Below, piece by piece: positions 12,063 through 24,678 of a stretch of 64,000 nt of DNA. Below the pieces are notes generated by a model. That model saw nothing but the letters and a program-made list of their open reading frames with translations. It made no database searches and was not told the DNA's origin. Made by a program: the position numbers and the translations under genes. The stretch comes from Antedon mediterranea (taxonomy: Eukaryota; Echinodermata; Crinoidea; Comatulida; Antedonidae), in NCBI RefSeq assembly GCF_964355755.1, contig NC_092675.1, positions 17,685,312-17,749,311 of the forward strand. The letters are read 5' to 3'. Numbering within the stretch: the stretch's first letter is position 1; each line of letters starts with the position of its first letter.

Positions 12063-13515
12063 ATTGGTATAGTACTACTGTTGTCAAAAATAATACCCCA
12101 GCAATTCTGAATTGATGTTCCTTCTGATGAAAATTCTGTAATGCAGTTTTATATTTGTTTCACATGTATTGCCTCGTATCCTTAAATGATTCAGGCACCG
12201 CATGTTATGCTGGCACATGAGATGCTGTATGTACAAAAGTTAGGATTCTTACAACTGCTAAAATGACCATGTAGGAAATAAGTATACTATATATATATAT
12301 TTATTTCCGCCATGATATGACCAAAAGCACACATTAATGTTCTCATTCAGGAACAGCCCAATTATTCATAAGGTATTCAAGTTCAATAGTTTTATCCTAT
12401 TATATAACTGTATTATAAATCTTTCATACTTATATGGCTCATTATGCAAAAAGCTTCAATCTGTGAAATGAAATAAGTTAACGAATGTGATTTCCACCAT
12501 GATATAAAAACAAGGGTACAATAATACTCTCATTCAAGAACAGCCTAATATATCATAAGGTTTTGATCCTATTTTATAACTAAATTATTATTATAATTCA
12601 GACTTATAGCTCATTATGCTAAAAGCTTCAATCTGTGCTTAACACTAAAAACAAAGGTGAGTTTTTAAAGCTTCTTTCAAAACCAAGAAAAACAATGATT
12701 TACTCATTGGTATTAAACCTATAAACAGTAATCCTAAATCTAAACACTAAAAAAAAATATTGCACATCATTATGTTGTTTAGGTTAATAAATAAGTTTAC
12801 ACTAACCGAATTTTAGTTAAATTAATTTTAGAAAAAAATGCACCAAATTTGCTAAATAAATAGTGTTGATAAAAGTAAAGTCAAAATATATTGGTCAAAT
12901 AATAAAACATGTTTTAGGTGGACTTTGGAGTTTTTTGCTCTCTACTGAACCACTTTGGAAATCAATTCTAAACCCCAAATTGTCATTCAGTATTAAGACA
13001 TTTATAAAATAAATGAAACCCGAAATAAAACTTCATATTTATGACTACAGTATAGTTGATTTTAAAATGTATATTAATAGGCTTAATGTACTCAGTCAAA
13101 TTTTATGAACAGAAACTTTTGTCTTATGACAAACGCATAATAATATAGTACAGTAGTTGTAAATGTAAAATTAAAAAAGCCCAAAAACCATATAGAGAAC
13201 AATAACATAATTCCATTCCTGTTGTCATGTATGGTATTCATTTTCAAATTACACAAGCCGAGACTTTTATAATTCCAGTTTGCAATAAACTACAAAAAAT
13301 TACATTTCTATAATATGGTTATATATTTTGTGTTTGAATCTGCTTTTCTGTTAAAACGTTGACTGTAAAAAATCGGAAATGAATGCGCCGCATAGTGTGA
13401 TGTCATCACATATTGACCAATCATGTTTAGGCAATGTTATGCGTCATTTTATGGATATGCAAATTGATCGCAAATCCCGCTTGGACAGTCTCTTTCTCGC
13501 AAACAGCAAGACAAA
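12063..13515. other. Intergenic between polyubiquitin and hnRNP, with a ~190-bp tandem duplication
   Basis: Segments ~12298-12465 and ~12490-12640 are diverged direct copies: both carry a TTTCC.CCATGATAT start, CTCATTCA.GAACAGCC, and CTCATTATGC.AAAAGCTTCA near the end. The rest is AT-rich without coding signs. The hnRNP promoter and 5' UTR must lie in the last few hundred bases, but no TATA box is evident. Confidence 0.6.
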
Positions 13516-16500
13516 ATGGCTAGCACAGAATATCAAACCGAAGATTTCTCGCAAGATCCAGCCGGGGAATCGACGTTTAATGATGGTACATTACAGCCAG
13601 TAGAACAACAATCAAATGGGGGTCAGAAATCTGCTTCAGATAATAGAATTAACGCATCAAAACACGTTGAAGATGGAACGTAAGTAACTACCTAGCTAGG
13701 CCTACGTTTATTTTTGTGCGACGACACATACCACCGGTGCCATGCACGCCGTTTAAACAAAGCCATGTGACTAGCAGTTTTTTAGCATATTTTCTGTTAA
13801 TTTGCTTTTTGTTGCCTTATTAATATGGCCATTTTGTTAGTTAGTTGTTTATATAAAAAAAGTAAAATATTTAGTTTCTATATCTCAACGAATGAGGAAT
13901 CATCCAAACAAACCTATTACTGTATTTACTATATTTAGTGTAGCTGCCTACTAAAACCAAACAAAGATGAATGGCAATCCAAATGAAGGTATTTAGGCTA
14001 GTTTAGGTAACTAGGGCTAGGCCATGTTTGATAGGCCTAACCAGTGCAGTGTGTTTTTTTATACATATATTGTATTATAGGGCCTAGACTAGGCTATATA
14101 TTTTTGTATCATAATTTGTTTGTTTTTTTCTCTAATTTGCACCCAAACAGCAAAAAGAAAAATCAATGAATCTGATCAAGCAGGAATTTTTTTTATGTTT
14201 GCCTACTTGCCTAATTAATAACACAAAAATCCCTCTAGCTACAGTAGATGCTAGCCTGCATAGTGTATAAAAGTGTTAAACCTTGTACTCATCAAGATGA
14301 GGATAAAAGACATTATACAAACAATTTCAAACATGAGAAAAACGGATCGCAAAAACAACCCTTCCTCGAACACATTTAAAATACTTTAAATTAACTAAAA
14401 TACAAGTTAGTCTTATAAATTTATTGCTCTGCTATTCAAATACTGTAAAGCATGGAGCCATGTTTTGTTGAAATTTGACTTGACTCGGTCTCTTGAAACT
14501 ACATAAAAAAAATCTTCTTGGTAAATAGCTAAATTGTTACAATTAAGGTATTCTAAATTAAATAATATTGTCAAGAAGAAGGTAGTTAATGTTTTTTAAT
14601 TGTGATTAGTGAAACACTATTTTATTTAAACTAGCTTTTAGAATGTCAATTGAAAAGAATTGTAACCAGTATTATGTAGTGACAATCAATGGCATTGTTT
14701 TTGAAAACAAAACCATTCCACCTGCAGGTTAAGCACATGAATGATTTTTAATTCAATGAATGTTATGTTCATTAAACTTCATTGTTCCTGTAAAATGTAT
14801 ACATTTAATCACATACTTTTCTGTATAATAATTATCTTTGAAATTACTATTCTGCAATGAGTAAGAAAAAATCAGTATATTTTAAAGTGGAGGTGTACTC
14901 AGGGCTTTTCCTTCTGTTATTTACTTCAGTATATTAATATTAGTAGGTACAAACATAAAAAATCATATCAAAATAAGCAGTGAAATAAGGAAAATAAAAA
15001 AATTTTCAAAAATGACGAAAACTCGCTGTATTTTTTTTTCAGCAGTTAGGTAATGACCTTAGTTGTAAAGGTCACGTTACCATGTAATCGCTCGAGCTGA
15101 CGACGAGACGCGCTAACTACACATGTATCATTTTTGTCTCCCTGCTCATAATTAAATAGACATCCATCCACATCCGATCGAACGAACACAATTTATTATT
15201 GTCTTGCCTTTTGTTATTACTTTTTGTGTCTACTCTTAGCTTCAAAATGAAGCACTGTATGGTATACAAGTGCCATAACAAGTCACATAGAGATATCAAT
15301 CGAGAGTGAGGTGGTTAATCTCCATTCGTCGCTCTGTTGCTGGGGCCTAGTCTGATTTACATCTTCGCCGTCGGCAGTTTGTGATGATTTTATGGGCCTA
15401 GGTTCTGGTTCAGGCCTACGATTAAACCAAACATTGCAGTTTGATCCGTCTATCTTTTCAAATAACCACGTAAAACAATCTTAATCTTAGACTTACTATT
15501 CGTATGTATTTTATATCCTAGTTTGTCGAGTCGAGGAAGATCAAAGGATCGAGAGTCGTGAAAGAGTAAAGAAAGCCAAAAGGTCGCGCATGTGCAAATT
15601 GATTGACTCCCTAGGAAGTAAAAATTACCCACTTGGCTCAAGTGGGTAGTTTTTTTAATTAGGTTAAAAAAATTGAAAATGAATTGGTCAAGCCCTTAAA
15701 AACACATCGGGAATGAAAAATTCGGCTTCCGAAGAATCTTGCATATATTTTTTAAGTTTTTTTTAAAAACGCATCATTTTTTTTTTTTCAATCTACAGGC
15801 AAATGAATAGGGAAAAAGGTTTGTAATTTGAACTATCCCCCAGATGGCATTTTTTAATGTTTTTCAGAATAACCATGCAGCATTCAACAAATTTAAAAAA
15901 TACCTTAATTTAGATGGAAGTAATGTTCATTATGAACTGAATAAAATAAAAATTTGAAATTTTTTGAGAGCACCTCCACTTTAAGGGAAAAAACGCAAAT
16001 TTACGATGTACAGTATACAGTACATTGTTCTATCTGCTGATGTTTTAAACGCAAGGCATTGGACCGTTGACCGTTGATAGATTACTGTACACCTGAAGTC
16101 TGAACATACCCTTACACTGACTTTTTTAAATTCATTTAAGACTTGTATCCCTTTGAAATGCAGAAAAAGTGAATACATGTTGCATGCAGCATAATATTGT
16201 AAACATAAAGTTGTTATTGTATGACTAGCTGCTGTGGTATGATGTTTAAATGTTATTTGAACTCTGCCACGGTTGATGCATGCATACCAATAATTGAAAT
16301 ATCTTGTATGAACGTAGGAGACATTGTAATGTTGCTTAACTGTATTTAATTTATTTGTAAAATAAAATAGATTTTAGATTACAGTAGTACCTCTTTTTTA
16401 TGTACCCTGATTTTACAATAAATAATATAAAATGACGTCATCATTTTCAGAAATTTATTGCATAAATTAGTGTTATTTTCTTACATTGAGGGCGCAATTT

Positions 16501-19500
16501 AACATCAAATCACAAAGCCAAGACTGTGAAACAAACCCCACATGTGCATTCTCCCTACAGCATCAACTGTTTTTATTGACAGAAAATACAAGAAAATCAA
16601 TTTTTTATTTATAACACTATACTTTTCTAGTTCGGCCTCACATCTAGCTTGGACTAGATTAATCTAGTGAGTAGGGTAGGTGAACACAACAGCCTTACGA
16701 TCTACGTATTTAGGGTTATTTTAAGGTCAACCTGGGTTTTTTACGAATCCTACGGGTATGTTTTACGTACACCTTTTGGTCCCGTACCGTATGTACAATA
16801 AAGGTTCTACTGTATTTTTAAAGGTATTGCTTTGTACAGTATTTTAATTTAAAACTTTTTTTTTTCAGAAAACTATTTGTGGGAGGCCTTAGTTGGGAAA
16901 CAAGTGACAGTAAGTTAATTTCATTAATTTTTATTGAATACATTCTTCTCAAATATAAGTAAAGATAATATTTTAATAAAATGTTCTTCCGTTTTAGACC
17001 ACTCATAGAACAAAAGAGTGGTCTTAACCACAATCATACCGGATTCTTTTTAAGTGCAGTTCACATGAAAACGCATTCTTTTTTGATAGTGATCATTTTA
17101 AGAGGTTGCTGCAATAAATACATGTTTTTTTAACTTGCAGAAAGTATGAAAGATTACTTTTCACAGTATGGTACAGTAACAGAAGTTGAAATAAAAAGAG
17201 AACCTGGTGGGCAATCAAGAGGATTTGCTTTTGTTATGTTTGAAGACCCATCATCTGTGCAAGCAGTAAGTAAAGTTTTCTGTTGTATTTTAAAGTAACA
17301 CAATGTTTCAATAATATTTGTTTATTAATTGTAAAGGACTGTTTTTTAGAAGAGACAATAAAGTTAACAAGTTAATAAAAAAAGAAAAAAAAGAATAAAG
17401 AAATGTAAGAAGATGTTAGTGAAATTGTATAAGTTGACCACTAAATGTTTCAATAGGTTCTCAACAAAACTGATCACGTATTAGACGAAAAAATAATAGA
17501 TGCCAAAATTGCACGTGCGCTAAAGAAAGATGAACCAGTTGTCGAAAACAAGAAAATCTTTGTAGGAGGTCTAGCACCAGGATCAACAGTAGAAGTAATC
17601 ACAGAGTTCTTTACAACATATGGTGAGGTAAGTACAGCGTTACAATACAGTCTTTAAATTTACGGTTACACTTGATCTACTAGTTCACACCAGACTAAAA
17701 AATTATTTTTTAATACAATGTAAAGTTTGTAAAAAAGTTTCTAGTGATGGCCATGTTTTTATTGTCTTACTTTGAAAAAGACGATTTCAAATATTTGGTG
17801 TTTTTTTTTTGTAACACTAACAGGTAGAAGAAGTTGTTCTTCCTGAAGATAAACAAACGAGAAGAAAGCGTGGATTTGGCTTTGTAACATTTAAAGAACA
17901 ATCTAGTGTGGAAAAGGTGATGGCATCTGGAACTGGTGGACAGAAATCATATGTTACTTTAGATGGCCATCAAGTAGAGGTTAAGCCAGCTGTACCACGC
18001 GACCAACAGGATTCAATGAAAGCACAGCGATCTTTTAGAGGTCGAGGAAGGGGTGGTGGAGCAGGATGTAAGTATTTTTGTTGTTGTTCACTCGTATGCT
18101 ACCTGCATCTGTCTACCACCTAGAGAAACTTCCATAAACTTTACCTAGTATTGGCAAATTCTTTATTTTTAATAGTTTGCTACAAAATTGATAGGCATCA
18201 CATGAGTGATCAGAGGATATATTGCCTGAGTTGTAGGAACTCGATTTGAAGTCTGCCGTCACTAGACAAATAAATTAATTGATGGTTTTCAAACTCAGGA
18301 CGTCAAAGCAGTGTAAATCTCTTGGTGCTGTCGAATGTTATATTTCATCTTTACTTTGACAATAATTAATTTCTTTGTTTAATCATCAGTCCGAGGAGGT
18401 TACAGTAACCAAGGTGGGGACTACTACAACTCAGGCAACTATGGATATGGTGGTGGGGCTGCTTATAACACAGGCTACAATGATGGTAGTTATAACTATG
18501 ACAGCTACAATAACAGCTATGGGAGTTACAGTGGTTACCAGGACCAGTCATATGGAGGTCAAGCAGCGTATGGAGGTGGTGGATACTACGAAGGCTACAA
18601 CAATCAGACTGGATACAATCAAGGATATGGTCAAGGTAGTAAAATTATACTTGCTTATAAATGTTCAAAATATTTTATTTAGTAATTTCACTCAATTACT
18701 TTGTAATTACCGTACTGACGCGGCTATAAGCCCATACTCGGGTATAAGCCCACCCCCGACTTTTGACTAATTTTCATGAAAAATGAGGCACTCGGGTATA
18801 AGCCCACCCATTAATTCGAAGATCTACAGTGTGTGTTGTAATACATTATTTTGCATTTGGCGACGTCCATACACCGAATATACCTACCTTTGATCATAAC
18901 CAAGCTAGGCTAATATACGCTAGGCCATATGAGGCCTAGCGGTCCTGTTTTGTTTACACTCCATCGCGGTCGAAGATCGCTTCACACACGACGCTACAAG
19001 TCGCCAAAACGGAAAACCACTATTTGGTATCGGCTGCCATAAACAAGCTTATTAAATTTCTTTGGTACATTTCTATTTAACGAACATTGTATACTTGCTT
19101 TTCTGCTTGATAAATTCTTGTTAAATTGATGTTTAAAATAAGATATTCTACGATAAATTACACGAACTAATTTTCCGACACTCTACACCTCGTGTATTTA
19201 GAGGCAACGTCGTACATGTGAGGGCGCTCGCTCGCATGGTGGAATACACAGTATACATATGCTGTTTTTGACGATCTGCATTTTTGGATCCTCGGGTATA
19301 AGCCCACCCCCCAAACTTGACATGATTTCATGTTCGAGGGGGGTGGGCTTATACCCGCGTCAGTACGGTATACACACATAGAGCTGCATCCAATCAAATC
19401 GTATAAGAGTTTATATATATAGATTAGCTAGAGGATAGACTCCAATGTTATCACAGTTCTCCATGAAGAGGGGGACAGTAAGTATGGTGGCTGCAATCGA

Positions 19501-20006
19501 CCATGTGATGTCACTAGTTATGGAGTCATGAACTACACGTCTGTTACAGCATAAACATATTCTGTACAATCCTTATATGCAGAAATGAAAGATATTTACC
19601 ATCTATCATTTACCATCTATTTTTTAGAACTTTAATGTGCTTTAAAAATGGGTTCTAATTTATGTGATCTTTAATATAGATTAGATAGATTATTTTTAAT
19701 ATATATTAAATTATATTTGAACTACGGTGAATTTTGATTTTGCACCCTTACTGTTGAGAATCTATGGTTATGAAAGTAACTACCATTATGCACATCTAAA
19801 ATTAAAAAATAAATTGCAAAATTAAGGTTTGTAATTGAAGGGTTCTTGTTTTTTTTTTTTTTTTTTTTTTTTGGTTGCATGTGGTAGGCCTTCTCTATTT
19901 CTCATTTGTAGGTGGTAATGCCGGGGCAAGTGGTGGATATGGCAAGTGGAATCAAGGTAGTAACCGTGCTGGTCGAGGTGGTGGATATCATCCATATAAT
20001 CGTTAA
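13516..20006 (+). CDS. hnRNP A/B/D-type RNA-binding protein, two RRMs and Gly/Tyr-rich tail
   Basis: Seven coding exons: 13516-13679, 16869-16909, 17141-17265, 17457-17627, 17824-18067, 18390-18635 and 19912-20006, in total 361 aa with matching phases. The first ~54 residues are acidic and low-complexity. RRM1 has RNP2 KLFVGGL and RNP1 RGFAFVMF; RRM2 has RNP2 KIFVGGL and RNP1 RGFGFVTF. An RGRGRGGG (RGG-type) stretch follows, then ~90 residues rich in G, Y, N and Q, ending GGGYHPYNR, comparable to the C-termini of HNRNPAB, HNRNPD and HNRNPDL. The family binds RNA in nucleus and cytoplasm and affects splicing, mRNA stability and localisation; the low-complexity tail is the type that phase-separates. 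Which vertebrate paralogue it matches best cannot be settled by eye. The 41-nt second exon is unusually small but joins in frame. Confidence 0.93.
14882..15984. mobile_element. TIR element flanked by TTAA in hnRNP intron 1
   Basis: TTAA-AGTGGAGGTG (14882-14895) at the left mirrors CACCTCCACT-TTAA (15971-15984) at the right. TTAA on both sides is the target duplication typical of piggyBac-like elements. The 1.1-kb interior has no transposase ORF, but contains a perfect 10-bp hairpin at 15626-15648 and a GC-richer stretch at 15060-15120. A related internal phrase, TTTGAACTATCCCCC, recurs near 39707. Confidence 0.7.
16380..16814. mobile_element. pogo/Tc1-like MITE in hnRNP intron 1
   Basis: The ends are TA-CAGTAGTACCTCTTT and the reverse complement of TA-CAGTAGAACCTTT, with TA at both outer edges as in Tc1/mariner/pogo elements. 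The interior is ~430 bp without an ORF. Positions 16489-16650 resemble 43846-43985 in the PCNA intron, sharing CAACTGTTTTTATTGA and CTTTTCTAGTT.GGCCTCACATCT. Confidence 0.65.
18708..19370. mobile_element. TIR element with TATAAGCCCACCC repeats in hnRNP intron 6
   Basis: The left end TACCGTACTGACGCGG (18708) and right end CCGCGTCAGTACGGTA reversed (to 19370) are inverted copies bounded by TA. Inside each end are copies of GGGTATAAGCCCACCCCC, in both orientations, including a hairpin at ~19295-19355. There is no ORF. The TA edges suggest a Tc1/mariner-type target. Confidence 0.8.
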
Positions 20007-20281
20007 CTGTTTTTAAGGGATAATTTCATGGGGTAAGTTTCCTTAGCATGTATTCCAGTAGATCATTTTTATTCCAATACTGGTCAAAATCCCATAAACA
20101 AACCTCTCAATTACAAACTCTTCTTTTTTAAATTAACTTTTTTTTATTTTAACTAATTTTAAACATATTTGATTTACATTCTTTTTACTTGATATTATGG
20201 GTGTGGAAATTTGTTCAGCTTGTTATCTTTATGACTTGGATTTTTTTAATGTATTAAAATGGTGGTGTTTATTTCTTTCAG

Positions 20282-20652
20282 GGTATGATGTACATTATTC
20301 AGACTGGAGATAATAGAACAATGGATTGTTCTCTTGCATTGGAACTTGTGATTTAGATGTATTCTACCGGTGAAGGATGAGACCAGTTTATAAAACCGTC
20401 CTCTTCACTTCTGATTAAAATAAATTGGGGGAAAAATTTGGACTCTCAGATGAGAAACCTGCATATGATGACAACATGGAGTTGCTGTATAATTGTCAAC
20501 CTTTTATTTTCTAACCTTTCCTTCTATTTTTTTTTCTCTAGTCTTGTGGCTTTGATATGTGAATATGTGTTGTTAAATCTGTTATTTTCCTCATTAAAAA
20601 ATAAGTGAATTTCCATGTAATTGGTTAAATAAAGACTTGCATTTTAATAGTT
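20282..20652 (+). other. hnRNP 3'-UTR terminal exon
   Basis: The stop-codon exon continues to a GTAAGT donor at 20033, and a TTTCTTTCAG acceptor ends at 20281. The exon then runs to an AATAAA at 20628-20633. A spliced 3' UTR is also found in vertebrate HNRNPD-family genes, where it can regulate mRNA decay; here that role is inference. Confidence 0.7.
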
Positions 20653-22290
20653 GGCCCTAGGACTAGGTGTAATTGTCTTATTTTGAGTCTTAAATCCAAA
20701 ATCCTCCAAAAAACATAAGAAACAAAGTGCAATCTTAATACTTAACATATTGTCTAATTAATTAACATAACGTTCATTACTTATTTAACAGTTACATTCC
20801 ACAAGATATTTGTTGTACTAAGGATTGAATATGTAAGGCCAAATGGTTTGATAACAAAAGTTAATTATACCAAAACGTTGCCTTTTGTATAAATAATACA
20901 GGCAACTCTTTTAATTTTAGGCACCTTATTGTCATGTACAGTGTTTTATATGAAAATGAAAAGAATGTTTTGATAGAAAAAGAAAAAAATGCTGCATTTG
21001 TCTTCATTCCAGTGTCTCAGGTCTCTTTGAAATTTGACCTAGATAAACAAATTAAGAAAAAATGTTAAGATTAAAATTTGGCATGTTTAATTAACTGGCC
21101 TATAGAGTACATTAGTAGTTTAAAGTATTAGCCAAAGCTGGATTTAAATACAGTATTTGGGAATAGAAGTCCATTCCTTTTATAAAACTTCCCTGTATAT
21201 ACCTCTAGCTTTGTAATAATGTACAATAAAATTCAATCCTTTCTACCTAATAGTAACATGTCCATTAAATTATTGACATGATAAATAATTTACATAAAAA
21301 TAACTAATTTATAAATGATTTACAGATTAAATTATAACAGTATTTCCATAATTACACAATAAACCATTTAAAAGTACTATAATTATAATTCCCAAGACCT
21401 ATAAACAAACAATATTAATTTAACATAAAATACATTGCCAAAATAAATACTGCATAAAAAACTAAACTAGATATTCAAATGGATCCAATAGTTGTACAGT
21501 ACTGCATTTATTAGCAGCTAGTGATGCAGAAATCATGAGTTCATTCATTATATTCAATATGTACAAGATAGATAGCTGGCCTACTTCCTAAATAATCTCT
21601 TACTGTAAAGCACTGCAAGCAGAAATTGCTCATGGGATTTAAACCACATTGTCTTGAAAAGACCATTGTCTAAACCATTTAACTACACAGATGGCTCGAT
21701 GGGTGCTGTTTGCTTTAGCAAATTGTAGTTTGGTCAATTCTTACATAACACCTAATATATATTCAATAAGGTAGCAGAATATAATGAATAATTCATGTGT
21801 TTTGCATCGCTGACATATAAAAAGTATATTAGCTAGCAGCAATTCGTAAGTATTGGATTTGTTTTCAGGTACTGTAATCAATTACTAATTCAACTGGATT
21901 TGTAGACTTGTATTGAGGTGGAATCAACCGTAGTACAGTAAACGTTAGCAGACCAGTAAGTAACTGCTGTACACTATACACTGAATTGTTTTTTCTCGGG
22001 TGAAACAATATGTATATTCTTGGTTGATCTGTCACTCTATGCTGTAAATATTTGTTTCCCATGAGTTGCTCTTGAAATAATGCTGATTATTTTTGGAAGT
22101 TAGATGGATGACTCGAGGGGAAACCATACATAATATGCCAATTGTACTGTTTGGCCTCTCTTCTGCACAGACTCCCTACAAAAAAGAAACCTCTGTCCAT
22201 ACTCTAGTAGAGAGAAGTTTTAAAATTTCAGTACTGTACCTGGTAATTAAATTTAATGAGCAATAAAATCCTTTTTTTTTTATTTAAAAC
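20653..22290. other. Intergenic, convergent 3' ends
   Basis: This stretch lies between the hnRNP poly(A) site and the RNF181 3' UTR. It is AT-rich; I see no gene, tandem array or TIR element in it. Confidence 0.5.
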
Positions 22291-22403
22291 TTTATTTGAC
22301 AAGTGATTTGCAATTGTACCAACAATTTATGTAAACAATTCAAATTGTATAGTGTACTGAAATGTTTTACACTGTGGTGATTTCTGCTAGTTTCAGAATG
22401 TTA

Positions 22404-23874
22404 TCACGAGTACATAGAGTTATGTAAAGCATCTAAATCATCTTCACGTTGCTTTTTCCGGGCCTGAAAAATATAAAGGTACTATACTAGTATATAGTAT
22501 TATACAGAAAAATATAAAAGGTACTATACTAGTATATAGTATTATACAGAAAAATACAAAGGTACTATACTAGTATAATACAGAAAATTGTTTTATTTTA
22601 TGTCTTAAGGCACATGTGGTCAAGGATTACCAAGAATAAATTACACTGTCCTATCAGATAGGTGGTAATCCCCCTGATACAGGGGCTATTTTGTGAACCG
22701 GGTAACCATATGCATCTCAAAAGATAAACTGGGTCCTTATCCAAGAAGACTTGTTCCACCACCAGAATTAGGAGCGAGTCGGGCTTGAACCCATGCCGAT
22801 ATTGTTGGCTATGTAGGTATAACAAACGGTGCCCCTGCATTAACCGCTCAACCATTTGACTCGCTAAATAAATAATATATATAATTGTCATGCTGCTCAA
22901 ACCATTGCTGCACCAACCTTTTCTTTCTTGTATTCTTCATACTTTTCGTCATCTGTTTGTAACTCGTATCTACACACTGGACATGAGTTAGTTTGTGAAA
23001 GCCATGGACATATACAGCTGCAATGAAACTTGTGTTTACATGGTAACAACTTAGCATTTTCTCCTGTTTCAAATGGTAAAAGGCAGATGGGACATTTTGT
23101 TCCTGAAAATAAAAATAGTACTACACGGTGAATTTAGTTGAATTCTGCCGAAAACCGAATTTATTATTATATCTTGGCAAGGTTTGGCAAAATGAGGATG
23201 AAAGCTCTTTCTACACTATAAAAATTATGTGACAAAAAAATGTGAATATATGGACATGATGATGTCATATATTATATCGCACACCACACTTTTCTTGTCA
23301 AGCTAGCTTGATAGTGTAGACAGAGCTTTAGAAATAAATCAATGTGATGTATGTTCAAGAGCTTTCCAACTTGTAATATACTCGCATACCTTCGGACTCT
23401 ACCATGACCTCTTCTAGATTTTCAACAACCTTCTTAGATGCTGGAGGAGCCTTTCTTTCTAATTCCCATGGGAATGGAATCCTAAAAAATGAATACATTT
23501 TTAATATCAATCATCTAATATAGATCATAGATGTGAAATTCTTGGCACCATGCACTAAATATTGTTCACATACCCTTCATATCTTTCTGCAAACTCTCTA
23601 ACATTTGCCATGATAATCCTGTAAAAGCAAAATTTATTAGTGTTAATTTAATTTTGTTTGCTTTTTTTTTTTATGTTTCAGTCTAAAATACAGTAGTGTA
23701 GTAGAGTACAGGTATCGCAATTCAATTTAATAAAGAAAAAAAAAATCCATGACATGAGAAAAAACATTGAAATGAGGTGGAATGTTGGTACCTTGCCCAG
23801 TTGAGGAGAGTTTCTGGTTCTGGTCCATTGTTTCCAGTAGGTTGACAATCGTGCTCATCAAAATATGATGCCAT
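22404..23874 (-). CDS. RNF181: RNF181 homologue, RING-H2 E3 ubiquitin ligase
   Basis: Five exons on the minus strand: 23874-23792, 23618-23574, 23481-23390, 23102-22918 and 22463-22404, in total 154 aa, about the length of human RNF181. The N-terminus [10 protein letters not shown] and the C-terminal SMYS match the family's conserved ends. The RING-H2 domain is in exon 4: CPIC, then [11 protein letters not shown], then CPVCR, with all eight zinc ligands present. A lysine/glutamate-rich tail follows. RNF181 is an E3 ligase; the family's autoubiquitination activity is known, and substrates here are unknown. The exon 4 donor is GTTGGT, a weak site, but the phase and the conserved tail support it. 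It shares an intergenic promoter region with BLOC1S2, transcribed the opposite way. Confidence 0.95.
22479..22587. repeat. 41-bp tandem repeat in the last RNF181 intron
   Basis: Units starting at 22479, 22520 and 22561 repeat GGTACTATACTAGTATA with an ATTATACAGAAAAATA linker. The third unit is shortened. Each contains the palindrome CTATACTAGTATAG-like core. Confidence 0.85.
22640..22865 (-). mobile_element. tRNA-derived SINE
   Basis: On the minus strand the head (22865-22773) starts AGCGAGT and ends ACTCGCT, a perfect 7-bp acceptor-type stem. It has an A-box-like TGGTTGAGCGGTTAATGC and a B-box-like GGGTTCAAGCCC. The anticodon arm does not fold well, so I call it a SINE head and not a working tRNA. 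A body with CTTGGATAAGGAC follows downstream, typical of tRNA-SINE bodies. It lies in the last RNF181 intron, in the gene's orientation. Confidence 0.7.
23202..23329. mobile_element. MITE family A, copy 1 (RNF181 intron)
   Basis: The ends AAAGCTCTTTCTACACTAT and the reverse of TTGATAGTGTAGACAGAGCTTT are inverted. The interior has GACAAAAAAATGTGA and a palindromic ATGATGATGTCAT. It belongs to a family with copies at 26817, 33821, 38013, 52446 and 52588. Confidence 0.85.
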
Positions 23875-24678
23875 AATGTAACTGAAAATGAAAATAACAC
23901 AAAATTATTACATACAAAGTTGAACATCATTCGGCATGGTCGAGCTTCAAGTATAGGCTATCCATCCTATAATTAGTACTTTTAATCAAAAAATCGGTAA
24001 TTATAGAATACACCAGGGGGACACACAAGCATTGTTTTAGATGGCCAAGTAAGGTAAAATATACTACTGTAAAAATACAGGCCTATTATATACATTATAC
24101 TAACTCTGGTTGGAAGTTGAGAAGGAGGGGCCGTTTTACTGTACCAACATGGTTTTACTTACTGCAATTATCAATATTCGGTACGTCGCATACCCCTCGG
24201 TATTAAAAGCGGGTTCTTGATAGTTTACTCTATCAATAAACGAACACAAAAGTCGAAAATGTACAGAAGGCACGTTGCAATTTATATCAAAACCAAAATA
24301 TTTTGTGCAATAAAGAATGACTTTGTTATTTTGTTGTGAATGCATGAGCAGACATGTGTGACCTTTGTCCTTTCGACGAATCCATTTTTCCAAAGGAAAT
24401 ATATATTGAATTAAAATGATAATATTTATAGGCGTATATATTTTTATATTGTAAGAAAAACCAATATTTGATTAAAAAATATATATTGAATTTTAAGATA
24501 CAAACATTGTTTATTATTTATTTATTATTAAAGTTATGGTTAATAAATATATAAGCTACACATGCCATCTTATAAAATGTACAAACCCAGGCCAAGTACT
24601 CTCTCCCTCTCTGAACATTAATCCATGCTCTGAATGAATAGTCACGAGTTGCGGGAAACAACAACCAACCGATTATAA
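23875..24678. promoter_or_regulatory. Divergent promoter region between RNF181 and BLOC1S2
   Basis: Only ~800 bp separates the two start codons, which face away from each other. No TATA box stands out for either gene. Both may have short 5' UTRs here, and an upstream non-coding exon of either cannot be excluded. A shared bidirectional promoter is inference. Confidence 0.5.

Noticed and set aside
22773-22865. Functional tRNA gene on the minus strand
   Set aside because: The acceptor stem and B box are good, but no proper anticodon stem or loop can be drawn and a SINE body follows.
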